A stretch of DNA of 64,000 bases, from positions 124,001 through 188,000 of the forward strand of contig JAFEUB010001801.1 in the NCBI GenBank assembly GCA_024529925.1. The letters run 5' to 3'. How positions within the stretch are numbered: position 1 is the first letter of the stretch; each line of letters begins with the position of its first letter. This document shows positions 25,434-38,009 of this stretch, piece after piece. This DNA comes from Ophthalmolycus amberensis (lineage: Eukaryota > Chordata > Actinopteri > Perciformes > Zoarcidae). A program made the translations under genes and the position numbers. Below the pieces are notes generated by a model, which did not search any database, had not been told where the DNA came from, and saw only the letters and a program-made list of their open reading frames with translations.

Positions 25434-27052
25434 TCCCCTGCAATGGAAACCTTCTTTGTGGGGGCTCAAAGGGAATTATTCACAGTCTCCTCAGGGCTCT
25501 GACAAGGTCGTGGGCTCTCTTCTCTGTCTCCCTTCTCTCTTGGCTTCTGTTCTGAACCGTAATTGATTAGGTTAAGCAGCGAGAGAGGGAAGGTCACGCC
25601 TGCAGCGGCTGATCTGGAGCCGCTCGACAGCACGCGGCGGCCACAGACACATGCTCTCCACCACCCGGAAGACAACCGCGGCAGTGGACAGGGATGCACC
25701 GCACCTGTGAAATGGATCTGCACACAACGAGATCTGGTTGAAGCCGCAAGATGCTTCTTTGAAAAACCACCGCACCGTGTATCAAAGGAAGTCAAACCCT
25801 GGGATCTGGTGTTTTATCCTTCCGTAGATGAAGATTTTCATTTCAGAAATGCAAACATCAGGAGCCAGTCAAAGAGAAGCATCCGGTCACGCGTTTGTGC
25901 ACAAAGAGAGTCTCAAAATAAATCCCAAACAAGAGCAATTGTTCCTGGTAGGAGATGGAATGAAAGGGATGCTTGGCTCAATTTGTGCAGCTCGGGTGCC
26001 TCTGAATCAGCTTCATTAGCCGTAAGACATAAAAGCTCACCGGATTGGGAGGTGGGCATGATGCGGGTACAGTAAGATCTAGGGGAAGATCTGAGTGTTT
26101 TTATTTTCCCTACTTTGGAGTCAGTCAGCCAACACAGCCAATCCATCCATAATTATCAAAGACTGACAATACTCACAGCGTGAGAGCCACGCAAGGAACA
26201 AAATGGGAGAATTCACTCTTCAAATGCAGAGCACATTTAACAATATTACTTTGACTGGATGATATTCATGGCAGATGAGATGCCATGGTAATGTTAGGTG
26301 AGGGAGGCAGCGAAGCTTCATGAAACCTTTGTGAGGGTGAAGGGCGGCTGACCCCGGCCGCTGGCATTGTCGCCAAAGAGGAGGACGGTCTTATTCAAAC
26401 AGCAGCGTCAAGCTGAGTTGAAATATTCTCATCAGTGACCCGGGAGAAGAAAAAAAAAAGAAAACGTGTTTTCTAGATGAACAACAGAAGCTGGGAATTG
26501 AAAATAAGTGGAAAAAAGAGAATGTAGCCCAGTGTTATGTCTTTATTTTCTTTTCTTTTTCATGGACAGTGAAGTCTGTGCCATCTTCTTTTTTTCTTCT
26601 TAAAAAGGGCAAAGCCTGATATGAATATTCATGAACAGCGTCCTGCAGACCTCTGTGCTTGAATGCATTAATAAAACACAACATGTGTCTGTGTTTTTTC
26701 TTTTCTAAATGAATGCAGCAGTAAAAATGCAATAAAGGTGCATGACTTTCTGGAGGAGGCCATTCAAGTTTGAGGGGAATAATGAATCCTTTTAGAGGAG
26801 TCGCTCTCTCAATGCAGCTACCAAGTTGAGCGATTCAATTATTTAGACCTCCCGCAGCGAGAAACGTTGCTAATTAGCATCAAACTACTTCAGCGTGATG
26901 AGATGAGCCCATATCACACAGGTGCAATTGTCACTTTGTGTTGTTGAATAATGAAGGAGCTGACACTTGTTTCGAGGGCTTGTTACTTCTTGTACCTCAA
27001 ATCTGTACTTTTAAGTCAGACCTGCTCGCTGAAAAAATATTGCAAATGTCAG

Positions 27053-27054
<2 letters not shown>

Positions 27055-27092
<38 letters not shown>
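27055..27092. repeat. (GT)n microsatellite
   Basis: About 19 GT units. Confidence 0.95.
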
Positions 27093-27095
<3 letters not shown>

Positions 27096-27447
27096 TTGCA
27101 TTTGTTTGGGTGGAAAAAACAAGATTCTCTTCGAGAGCAATCATTTAATTGTGCTTATGAAAGACAGGTATTGAGTACAACAACAAACTGAGTGTTCCGT
27201 TAATGAATTGGGAATTTAAAAAAAGAGATATGTGATGGGCCGTGACAGGAGGTATTGGTCCGCACATATCTGACTCTGCCATATTTCCGAGCCTAGTGTG
27301 TTGTGGGTAATCCTGTCACGGTGCGTCTCCGGGTGTAGGAGTGTGACAGTAAAGCGGGGATTGGGGGGGTTGGAAGGGGTCTGAGCACACATCTTGTTAC
27401 CCAGACATGGGGATGAGTGGTCGGCTGCACCGAGAGGAAGAGGAGCT

Positions 27448-27467
27448 CCCCCCCCGGGGGGGGGGGG
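27448..27467. repeat. C8G12 homopolymer switch
   Basis: Eight C are followed immediately by twelve G, a self-complementary arrangement able to fold back as a hairpin. Confidence 0.9.
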
Positions 27468-28159
27468 TAGTGAAGGCTTCGCGAGCAGGGGCAGCATGAT
27501 GAATGAGGGAGGAAAACTGCAGGAGGACATAAATCAATACCTCCACCTTCCCTCCTCTCTTTTAAGGTGGACACTCCCATGCACGTCGTTTTGTCCTTTC
27601 TTATTTTAAAGACGCACCCCTGAACCTCACCTCTGGGCAGCTGTTAGCCATTCCGCTCCCTCAATAGCTCTTCCTGTACATTATGACCGCATTTCAGCAG
27701 GAGCAAAGTAAACAAATGAAGTCCCCCTCAGGGGGGTCTTATAGGACGGAGTGCTCTACCACTAAATGCATCCGTCTGACTCGATGAATGATTTATCAAA
27801 TGGTTCGTAGCTCATATTAGAGCTGCTGCGTATCCTGAGCCAAGCTCTGAAAACATTAATCCCATCCCCATTAAGCATACCGCTGAATAAATACACCGTC
27901 TGCAGCACCTTGTGACTGCCATTATTCATACAACCTCATATACATATTCATTTGGAGGGACAACTTCTGAATTAAAAGAAGGGTCTTTGTATGTCACACT
28001 AGGTAGGTTTTGAGATATTTTATAGTACCCCCAAAAAAAAAAATTCTAATTTTGTTTGTGGTGAAAAAACACATTTAAAATAAATCCTATCCTGGTTGTC
28101 TTGATTATTCCACAGACCTAAAAATCAATAACAAGGACACTGTGTTGCATTGGTTTTAA

Positions 28160-28800
28160 CCCTTATATGCAGAAGTAGGTCAGAAATTGTAATCATATAA
28201 ATGAATGCTATCTTCATAATTTTGAAAAATAATTATTATCAAAATAATTATTTAATAACTAGAATTATTTAAGGTTTGTAATGATATGAGTCCAGCCTAC
28301 TTAGCCTATGAGCTGAGTGTATACGTAGCTATGGCAAGAGTTCATTCACATCTACAGTGTTATTATCTGGTAAAATAAATGTGTGGTGTGAAAATTTCTC
28401 AAATATAAAATTGTGTGTCAAATATGGTCCACAGTAAAAGTAACTGATGAGATAAAGATCCCTATCAACTGAAATGCTTACAGTTCACGTCTTATGGAAA
28501 ATGAATAATACCTAAACTTAAGGGAGAGGTTCACACATCGTCTGTCTCCAAACCAGATGAACACTGAAACAGGTTTTGCCTCGTTGTACCATTTGTTCAT
28601 ACTGGTCACTCTGATTGTACTTCCAAATGTAAGTGATGAGGGAATGTGTTTAGTTGATTAAAAAGTACTGAGGTTGAGGCTCCGGCAGTCTGAGCTATAG
28701 TCAAATCAAGTGTTCAGATATGTCACAGTCCTTTCTAATACAGAATTCATTTTCTCAATCTAGCCGTGCCAATTTTGACCCGCCTATATGCATCGAAAGG
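28160..28800. mobile_element. Possible piggyBac-like non-autonomous element
   Basis: The left end follows TTAA (28156-28159) and begins CCCTTATATGCAGAAG, leading to GGTCAGAAATTG. The reverse complement of the right end begins CCTTTCGATGCATATAGG, leading to GGGTCAAAATTG. The C-start, TTAA flank and inverted GGTCA-AAATTG are piggyBac-like. The right flank is TTCT, not TTAA, and the match is short. No coding sequence is inside. Confidence 0.3.
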
Positions 28801-29225
28801 TTCTTAGTGCAGTGAACGCCATGACCAAAACTATATTCACCTCCACAACAAGATATCGTCGTGAAGAGTGGCCCGGAGAAGGTTTAAGCAGCGTGAGCAG
28901 CAGGGATGTGAGCCTGATTGATTGACAGTCATAAAAGGAGGCAACACTCCGGTGTGCCGCATCCCCCCCCCCCTTTATTTTATGACCCCCAACAGCAGCA
29001 GCGCACTGAGCTTCTTGGGTGATAGGAAACCAGTTAATATGGACACCGCCACCGTTACGCGGAACCATTCAAACCGTTTCAAATGAAACCCTTAATGTGC
29101 TGATTGTGCATGACACACTCGCACACCCACAGCGTTCAAGCTCATCCTAGAAATCAGCCATTTAAAAAGTCCAACAACGTTTTACGCAATGGTGGAAGCT
29201 GCAATCTCTGATACAGCTATACAAC

Positions 29226-29272
<47 letters not shown>

Positions 29273-32200
29273 GTGTCTTCATTTGGGTGACGCAGCGCTT
29301 TTAAACCAGTCGAAAAATATCTTAAATTGCAGCCTCTCAAAAGACATTTGGCCAGGCGAGCCTCGTCCACGGACCTGACGTCTGCTCCGGTGCTTCCTCC
29401 ATTATTGACTCGTGTGTCTCAGGACTTCCCAAGAGTATCGAGCAAACACAGTGGCCTGCAGAGAGCTGTCTCATCATTCCGCGGCTCTTTACTCTCCCTG
29501 ACAGCATCTACAGGCAAATATTTGAGTCGAGATAAGTTTCACATTACCAGGAGATCTAAACCTGTCGGAGGAAACGGCACGGCCGCCATCTTCATTTGGG
29601 GGCCTGAAATTGAGCTGAGACATCCGAGCGTCACAGGCAGGGCGACCGCCGTGTGGTGAAACTGATTAGTTTTCCGTTTGTGTACTCCTCTATAAAAATC
29701 ATTGTCGCACACTGGGTGGGGAAAGTTTTTCTGGAATGAAAAAAATGAAGTAATCGGTTGATTGATTCGGTTTTTCGTTTCAAAATGATTATCATCGCCG
29801 TGTCAGCATGTGAGGCCTTTCCTGACAGTGTTCCTCGTACCATGTGCAGGCTGTGCAACTGATGTGTCAATAACATCCAACAAGTTCTTGTTTTGTTCTC
29901 CCAGCGAAGGTTCTTACGCTGCAATAACAATCACCAGAGCAGAACTGTCTTTACTGGACCTGTTGGGGGGAAACAGCAAACTTCCGTCAACAACTCTCAG
30001 TGGATAGTCATCTCGCCGAAGCTCAAAAGGGACCAAAATGCAAAGTTTGAGCCAGCACCGAAGGAGGGAGTCAATGAAGCGAGAAGAAAACACACCCAAA
30101 GGTTCAAAATGTTAATGAAGCCCAAGGTTGTTCGGGGAAGAGAAGTTTAAGTTCTGACAAGGCTTATTAACTTATTAATATGAATCTGACATGAAAATAA
30201 CTTGACAAACCTCAGTGGAATAAGCAGGGCCCTAAAAACAAACACGTGCACAGCTAATTGATGATATCAAATTATAGTCACACAGAGAACCACACTCAAT
30301 CTTCCTTTAATATTTAGGGAACCAAGCACTTTTACCTCAAGAAAACAAAATCCAGTAACGGAAATGCCTTTTCATGAAGTCGCTAAAAGCATGTCTTTAC
30401 AATTTGTAGCCCAGACTGCTTTTTTTTTAATCTGATGTATCAATATCGAGATTAAGCTCTGAAAAAGAAAGAAAGGAGTGGAAACACAGAACAGCAGGCG
30501 ATCCACTTGTGGTTCACAGCAATCGATATACGCATCAGTGGGCTACTTCCAACTGCTGACTGACATCAAAGACGTACTGCGGGGGGCGTCGAGCCTCACG
30601 CGATGCAAATTATGCAGCGAAGAGTGCTGGAATTAAGGTGGAGACGAATGTGTGAACGCTGTTCTAAAAACGCTCTCGTGTTCCACAGAACATGGATCTC
30701 TTTTGCATAAATTGCACATGTGACTCATTCTAATCATTTCCCTTTTCTTTTCACCCCATGCGCAGCAGGTCTATCACAATTCAGGGTCAGCGAAAAGATA
30801 TTCTATCTCACCAGTACAGTGTGTACCATTCCGTGATTAGCAGGACTAGTAACACGATATTCATAGCTAGGTTTTCATCTGTGTATAATCACCTGAAACT
30901 GAAAATAGTTGTGTTTTCATTCGCTTAGAATGAACCCTTCATATTTAAAGTAGAAAAAAATCCACTGTTTTATGTTTTTATAAACTACACAAGATTTGGC
31001 ATTGTGGAAGATTTGAAACAGCCCATAAGAAGGCCTGGATACAAACAACCTAGTATTCAATGGTAATACAAGAGGAGACACCACAATACCTTTCTGTATT
31101 CATATTTGTGAATACATGTTTTGCAATTGAATAATGAATTATTTTCGGAGACCCAACATTTTTACTGTCGAGGCTTTCAGGTGGTCTCAAGTGTCAACAA
31201 AGGGGTCCCAAACCCTCCTAGATCCTACATATTTCGCACATTGGGTGAGATGATTCAGTGGGAGTAGGGTGTTTGGGTCGGCCCAGCTGGCTCTGTAAAT
31301 CTAAAGCCCTTTGGGGTCTTGCAGATAGTTTTTCAGCATAATAACCTGCAGCTCTGAGGATAAGTCCTCACCTCCGCAGCAGGAATACCTCTCCTTTCTC
31401 CTCCGAAGAGAGCAACAGCTCAGAGGATTGCACAATGCACCTATCAAACGCTTCTTTTTCAATTGTCAATCAGTTTTATGCACAACAGAACCAAACACTG
31501 CTCTAATTGCGTTTGTATAAGATCTGTTTGGTATTACATTGGCAAACCGTGCTGAGCCACCCACTTCCACTTCACTGAAACAAGAAAATAGGGCCTCAGT
31601 ATAATGCTGGCAGGGGAGGATAAACCTGCCACTCCTTGGGAAACGTCACTCCTCTATTGGACTGCACATGTTACCACATTTGTGCTTATCAAAAGAGCAT
31701 TTCATGATTAACACCACTCTGAAAGAGCTGTTAGCTGGAAGAACAACTGTCACAATATCCACCTTATGTTCATGGACACACAGCTTTTGCTCATGCTAGC
31801 AGTAGAGGAAGTGGAGCCTCTTCTGTGGACCGAAAATGTTATTGTTGAATAATACTTTGAGCCTGTGCCCAACATATAGGCTATATGTCATATCTTACAA
31901 CCTCAACAAAGCATGGTTCAAACAGGAGGTCAGCAACTTATAATACTCCACACCAAGCCAAGTTAATCATTTATCGTCTAATAAAATGCTTAAAAAAGCC
32001 AACTATCTGAGGAGGCAGGAAGCCAAAGCAACAAAGAAATAGGAAGGTGTTCTCTTAGACTGCGAGCTTCCAAACACTAAAGAAAAATAATGTGGAGAGA
32101 AAACAGACTGACTTTACATAATAGAACGAAGCCATTAAAAGAGAGTTGTTCCTCAATTCGGCATAAGTGGTTTTGCCTTCGGACTTTTGTCAACCTCATC

Positions 32201-32879
32201 CAAAAACATGGCAAAAGATGTTCCCCAATCAAAACAAAAAGGAACTGTTGTGTTATCATCTTCCCAGGAGGCATGCCATTTGTGTACCGACAATAAAAGG
32301 TCTCCCAGGATTTGGTCAAGAGGGACAATAGATTACGTAAGATGGGACACAGTAAATATTACCAGCCAAATTAATAACTGTTGCCACAGTGAATAAACTG
32401 GAATATCACTTTGTATATGTTTTTTTATGATAAATCTCCTCTTGAGAAGACATTCATCTCGTCCTCATTTTCTTTAGCTTTGTCTTTAGTCATAATTGAC
32501 CACCAGAGAGAGGAAGCGCTAACCTAGAAAATACAATGACATAGTAAATAAAAGCTCCTGGAGTTCGCATGGGCGCTTGAGTTGAGAAAGACCCAGGACC
32601 TCTGATAATGAGCGAAGGTTCAACCACAACAAAGAACAGAAGAAACCCAGACAGACAAGGTAAAGACAATAAACCATCCGCTTAATGAGAGGAACGTGCT
32701 GACATCTGAAGCTGGCAATACCATAGCACCGCAACCCAAAGTGGGGTTTCAGCACTTTAATGTGAAGGAGATGAGAAAGTAGGATGTATTTTGACCACGA
32801 CTACTCTGTGGGGTTGCTGCGAATTTCTGAGATGAGGATATGAAGTAGAAGATGTGGGAGGGGAAATTCCGTAGGCTCT
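28801..32879. other. Non-coding interval with no gene recognised
   Basis: Contains an 11-nt C run (28963-28973) and an AT repeat (29229-29270). No exon with recognisable protein similarity and no complete transposon were seen. Confidence 0.5.
29229..29270. repeat. (AT)n microsatellite
   Basis: About 21 AT units. Confidence 0.95.
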
Positions 32880-33631
32880 ATGCTCCTTCAAAATGTTCAA
32901 AATTATGTTTCTTGACAAACTAAAATTTGAAAAAGTCTGTATCTGGTCGGGACACACCTGCTCACACACCTTCAGCATGCACTGCTTCAAAAATGCACCC
33001 TCTGAAAAACACTTGGAAGCTCGGGCGATTTCTTCAGCCACAATAAAGCTATAGCTTTCACAGCGGCATCATTCTTGGCTGTAACGTTTGTCAATACATT
33101 CTGCTGCGATTGCAGTCTGCCTTTTAATTCTTGGACACTTTTATGTTTTCATTGGAGGCTAAATTTAGCATACTTGGCTCCGTGTTTGGTGTCAAAATCC
33201 TGACGTAAATTGTATTCCTTCATCACCGACACTGACTCATAACACAGAAGACAGACCGGTTTCTCTCCTTGAAGCACAAACATCTATTCTCTTTCCCATC
33301 TTTCATTAATAAATTACCTTCCCTCTGCATACATTTTTCTCTTCTTGGACATTTATGATTATTTGTTGATCTCTTTCAACTCAATCACTTGTTGGAAAAC
33401 CACTTTAGTTAAAGCGCCGCTATGGAAACACTTCTGCAGCAGGATGCTTTCTTTTTGCGGGTCACAAAATCGACAAGCATCGTGGAAGATGTAGTTTATG
33501 GTCACTGTCCACTGTAAAGCAGTGTAGACTTTAATTTTAAGACAATCATATGCCTTGCAAGCTCTCGCGGGCCACATAAAATGCCGTGGTGGGCCGGATT
33601 CGGCCTGCGGGCCTTGTGTTTGACACATGTG
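32880..33631 (-). pseudogene. hAT transposase relic (GTF2IRD2/Charlie8-like), 5' end and BED-like finger
   Basis: On the minus strand the sequence starts with a hAT-like terminus (CACATGTGTCAAACACAAGG, ending at about 33631). About 350 bp further it encodes a BED-like zinc finger, KPVCLLCYESVSVMKEYNL then DTKHGAKYAKFSL (about 33278-33165). A helical segment with VQELKGRLQSQQNVLT and AKNDAAVKA follows, then VAEEIARASKCFSEGAFLKQ, KVCEQVCPD and FSNFSLSRN (33041 to about 32890). This order matches the N-terminal half of the hAT transposases related to GTF2IRD2. It is broken by an in-frame TGA after FSLQ and a 2-nt frame change near 33048, and the catalytic part is missing. Confidence 0.75.
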
Positions 33632-34044
33632 CTCTATGAGGGTTACAGACAATTGACTTGTTGGCTTGAAAGGGGAGGTAGGTTAGCTCCTAATGGGTTA
33701 AATCTCATTACGAGCTGGGGGCCCTTTCCTTATGGAAGGCTTTCCCCCACAAAGCACAGAGTCAGCATATAATGAGGGTTGTTGACCTGGACACAACTAG
33801 TTTTAAGAGGAATAAGAAACCACAAAGTGTGTGCGAAAAACAGAGAAGGGACTGATGTGGAGGGCCCCTTCATCCTATTTAGTTGTTGTTCAGCAACACA
33901 CTCTGTTTACTCTAGAATTCATATGTTTTCATGCAGAGAGAGGGATGGAATACAAGGATGTCAAATTGGAGTGTCTGACCTGATATGTTCGATCGTAGCT
34001 TTATTTACCTGAAGGTTTATTCAAGTGGCAGAAAGAAAGATTCA

Positions 34045-34520
34045 AAATGGAGATTGAAAGTGGAAATATGAAATATTAAGTCAGTTGAGCAAATCAAAGC
34101 TTATATTCAGAATTATCTGGAGGAAATGAACAGTGACGAGTCAGACTACTGGGATGCATTAAAAGTGGTCATACAAAAAAACATGCACAAGTAACCTTAA
34201 CAAAGAACAAATACCACAATATAAGATACTTTTAACCAATCTAACACAATAGGAATAAAACATAAAGGAAAAGCTGAGTAAAAGAAACAACAGATGAAAG
34301 AGGTAAGAAAGAAAATGCACTATTTACTCCAACAGGAAGCGAAGACAAAAGCAAGATATTTATGACCGAATCACCGTGAATTAGGCCCCAAAGCTGCCAA
34401 GTTATTGCCAAGACATTGCAGAAACAACAAGCAGGAATTATGGTCCATAAAGTGCATGACCCAAAAACTAATCAACTGAAACATGAACCAAAAGAAATTG
34501 AAAATATATTTCTGTAGACT
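34045..34520 (+). pseudogene. Tx1/L1-clade LINE ORF2 relic
   Basis: The plus strand reads KWRLKVEI, stop, NIKSVEQIKAYIQNYLEEMN, then YWDALKVVIQKNMHK. After several stops it reads ELGPKAAKLL and, with frame changes, KQQAGIMVHKVHDPKTNQL and HEPKEIENIF. The order (WRLN-type motif, W-A-K-V-I segment, GPKAAKLL, QAGI, EI...IF) is that of the region between endonuclease and reverse transcriptase in fish Tx1/L1 elements. Multiple stops and frameshifts show it is dead. Neither end of the element is visible. Confidence 0.65.
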
Positions 34521-37377
34521 AATACAAAGAGCTCTACACTCAATCATCTGCCTCATATGGAAATTTGATTAAAACTTAACTCCGTGGACCTATATATACC
34601 CTCTTTGTGTACAATGTCAAAAAGAAGAAAAAAAGCACAACAGCAACGACAAATGCAGATAGAATCCAGAAAGCAATAGGAAAACTAGGGTAAACAGAAC
34701 CAATTACATCATTTAGTATTACCAGAGACATGTTATTCCATTGTTAAACAACTACAATTGGGAAAGGAGCACGGGCTGTTAAAATGGATGTTGATGGTGA
34801 ATTTAAACTGACTTTAGATGTAAACAGTGGGTGAGAATATGAATAACAGTCACATGCACTGTTACTCAAAAGGGTGAAATGAGAGGACTAAGACCATTAA
34901 GAAAGAAAATGAGGACAAAATAAATCCGACCATAAATGTGCTTGTACAAGCATATTGTTATTACCAGGGGTTTTTGTCAATCCTGTTCTTGTGTTTGATG
35001 CAATGTAATTGAACATGATGTCTTTAGGCTAAATGCGGAACAGAAGTGATTGAAGAGCAGTGATATCATGTGATATGTGGAAAATACACCAGATCACTAT
35101 ACAATCACAAAGATGAAGATAATATATTTGGAAGAATCAAAATGTCACACTGAAGATGAAAGGTGATCTAGAGTTAGTATGGGCGCCCTTCCCCAGTTCT
35201 TCCCCTCCTACTTCCAGCACCCTGGCTTGGATCAAACCTATCTTCAAATCTGATGTTATGTAATGTTTGATGATATGAACACCTGGCAAAGTACTCAAAA
35301 CTCTCTGTGGTAGTTCCTGCTACGCAGATGAGAAACGTTTGCCACGAACCCCCTCAGGCAAAGACAACAAACCTTCTTAGTTAGGTTTAGGAAAAGATCA
35401 TACTTCGGGTTAAAATAAACTATTTCTTGCAGAATACCCTGAAGGAAAACTTATCCCGTGTGCGCCTGCTACTGTAGGTGTCTCCAGGACCATATCCAGC
35501 CATGATGACTCACACAACGAAAACACGGACAACTCCCAGACCAGACGACCTGTCAATGACAAGGTGGCCACGCCTTAAAGAATACTCTGCTTTATGGGAC
35601 CACAACTTACTAAGCGAACATCATGCTGTAGAAGACTTGAGACTAGCGATTGATCAGACTTCTTCTTTTACAAAGACTGCAAGTTTTTAAGGCACTTCTT
35701 CATTGGCTTCACTTTTTAGAACCTGAACCGCACGGTAGCGCCTCGCCTTTTGATCTAACAGGCCTGTAACTTTGAATTTTTCTCAGCAAACATTTAAATA
35801 GGGATTCAGTGTTTTCTGAAGATATATTTCATGTCAGAATAATGAACTCTAATGCAGCAGTGGCAGGTTTTGGTAAACAGAGAATGGTGCCAGTGAACAA
35901 ATGGATGTGCTTTTCTGTAAATATAATGAAAACAAAAACTTTTCAGTTGTGAAACATCTTGAGCAACTCAGAAATTGGAAGTCTTCTGCGGTGTTGTTGG
36001 GTCAAAGCTGATAGTGTAGAGAAGTGTTCTGAAATTAAAAATGTTTTTTCCACTTATTCAGAATTCCCTGATGTGCTGTGAAATGATGTAAACTGTTGCT
36101 ATGATTGCTAATATTCATAGTTTTAATGGATTTATTCATATTTTGCACCCTTGTAGCTCATGTTCAATGGTGCTGCATCAAAGTGGCTCTCGGTTTCAAA
36201 GTGTATATAAACGATGCAGACTCCCTTGTGTTGCAGCTCCCTGTTTTTAGAAAACAATTAATCATGCTGGACTCACACCATCTCAATATTGCAATTAAGC
36301 AAACAAATGCATGTGTATAAACCAATAATGGCCAACACAAACAGCATCAAATTCAATAACACAAGGTGTCGCATCCATCACATTGTGGTACTTGTGTTCT
36401 TTTAGATTTGTTTTGTTTACCTGACAATTAGATCAGGAATTACAAACTGCACCTCCCGTCTTACATTTGACGGTGAAAGAAATTGACATTAACTGTAATG
36501 TAATTACAAAGCAATTTATAAGCTGAACGCTTTTTTTGAAAAACCGATACTACGAATAGATTTGAAGAGAAAACCAGTGGGGAAATGATAAAGACCCATT
36601 TACACAACGGTGGCAGGCATTATCGCTTCTCATAGCAGGCAAAGCACAGGTGTAACTCATCACCATAATTAAGCCTCCCTTCCATTAAGGGGTCACAGTA
36701 GGCCAACATGCAGAACAGCAGGGTTCTGACATTGGCACACCCAAGTGAAATATGGCCGTGAACGATATTAGGTGCAGCTGTGTTTGGCAGGTCAAAATGT
36801 CCTCCGTGAGAAGGGCACACTTCTATTACTGAAGTTTGTGTAATCTTTCAATTGCGCCGTAAGAAATGGTGTTGTGTCAAATCAAGAAACAAAACAAAAC
36901 AAAAAAAGTCTTTACTATCACATTTGTCATGTCTACAACGTCAACCTTACTGTACTTTTTAGCCTTTTTTAGCGAAGACATTCATGGTGCACGGAGGATT
37001 AATCCCAATGAAGATATATTGAGCATTACCAACAGGTCAAAATTCCCATCTGTCCAGCACTCCAGTTCATGACATGATGCATCAACTAATGACTGTGGCC
37101 CAACTTTCCTGTCGGCCGTATTTATGCACCGCGCTGCTTTGAGCTGAATGCTAATGCTTTTTTTTTTGCACCTCTCTCACGATACAGAAATAACCTCGAG
37201 GGACAAGGACAGCAAAGCTGCAAATAAGAGTAAAGAATATGCAGGACTGTTATGTTCAGAAGTAGTGAGAAGAAATAGGTGTATATACAAATATTATACA
37301 GATGTATTAGAAAAAACACTAACAATAAAATAAGTGTATAGTTAAACAACACAATAAATACTTAATGCATTTACATG
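34521..37377. other. Non-coding interval with scattered repeat debris
   Basis: No gene recognised. A segment at 35381-35400 (TTAGGTTTAGGAAAAGATCA) resembles a word common in fish interspersed repeats, so 35.3-35.6 kb may be an old element. The repeat-free block at 36.6-36.85 kb could be conserved non-coding DNA, which needs an alignment to judge. Confidence 0.45.
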
Positions 37378-37385
37378 GACTAGAT
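37378..37385. repeat. 8-bp target-site copy 1 (GACTAGAT)
   Basis: First of three identical 8-bp copies bounding two hAT elements. The original empty site is inferred to read ACATG-GACTAGAT-GATTATG. Confidence 0.85.
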
Positions 37386-38001
37386 CAGGGGTCTTCAACA
37401 GGGGGTCCATGAGCCCTAGGGGGTCCGCGGAGGTACTTCAGAGGGGTCATGACATTTTTGGTTGATTAGACAATTTTTCATATTTTTTTCATATTTAAAA
37501 AAAAATATATGTATATTTTCTTTTATTTATTTATTTTTTCTCCCCCAAACATGAATCTGTCCATTATTTTAATAGTTCAGTATTGTATGAAAGATAACAG
37601 GTATCTTTATGCATGGCAGTGGCACTAATAGGCCATCACTCATTTTTCGTTTCCACATTTATGTTTAAAATAAAAACGTCAATTTGAATAGCTTGTAAGC
37701 ATGATTATCATGCAATTGACAGACAATGTTGATATTGGCATTGGTATCAACTGACAAGGTGTGTTTATAAATGGCAGTGGCGCGGCCACCCTACTCACTG
37801 TACCTGTTTAAAATGAAAACATGAATATATGAACCTGTGTATTATTTGAAAAGCTTAGTATTGAATGCACAATAAAGAGTTATGTTTATACATGGCACCC
37901 AGTTTAATATAAAACACAATTGTATACAATATATATAGCCGGGGGTCCCTGCTCCATCTATCTATCAGTTTGGGGGTCCTTGGCCTGAAAAACATTGAAT
38001 G
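37386..38001. mobile_element. Non-autonomous hAT element, 616 bp
   Basis: The left end starts CAGGGGTCTTCAACAGGGGG. The reverse complement of the right end starts CATTCAATGTTTTTCAGGCC, then AAGGACCCCC. The right end is best explained as the usual CAGGGGTCTTCAA-type terminus that lost six bases (GGGGTC). It is flanked by perfect 8-bp copies of GACTAGAT, the length duplicated by hAT transposases. The TA core fits the nnnTAnnn preference described for the Buster group. The interior is AT-rich, contains two diverged copies of an internal segment (around 37,540-37,680 and 37,770-37,900) and has no coding capacity. Confidence 0.82.
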
Positions 38002-38009
38002 GACTAGAT
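38002..38009. repeat. 8-bp target-site copy 2 (GACTAGAT), shared
   Basis: This copy is at once the right duplication of the 616-bp element and the left duplication of the 1,475-bp element. Confidence 0.85.

Larger units (their letters stand above)
16678..28155. other. Long non-coding interval with no gene recognised
   Basis: More than 11 kb without a supported exon. Around 16,780-16,830 a segment with GCCTTGCCCAAGGA resembles debris of a widespread fish repeat (low confidence). It holds a GT repeat (20064-20094), a C27 tract, a C14 tract, a GT repeat (27055-27092) and a C8G12 run. The AT-balanced, repeat-free segment at about 26,760-26,930 is the kind of sequence that can be conserved non-coding DNA (speculative). 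Open frames starting at 22694 and 25563 lack ATG starts and family motifs. Confidence 0.5.

Noticed and set aside
25563..26075. 170-codon open frame on the plus strand
   Set aside because: It starts at TTG, has no family motif and lies in a GC-richer stretch where long chance frames are expected. Overlapping frames are open on the other strand.
32519..32755. 78-codon open frame adjoining the hAT relic
   Set aside because: It does not continue the transposase and has no motif.
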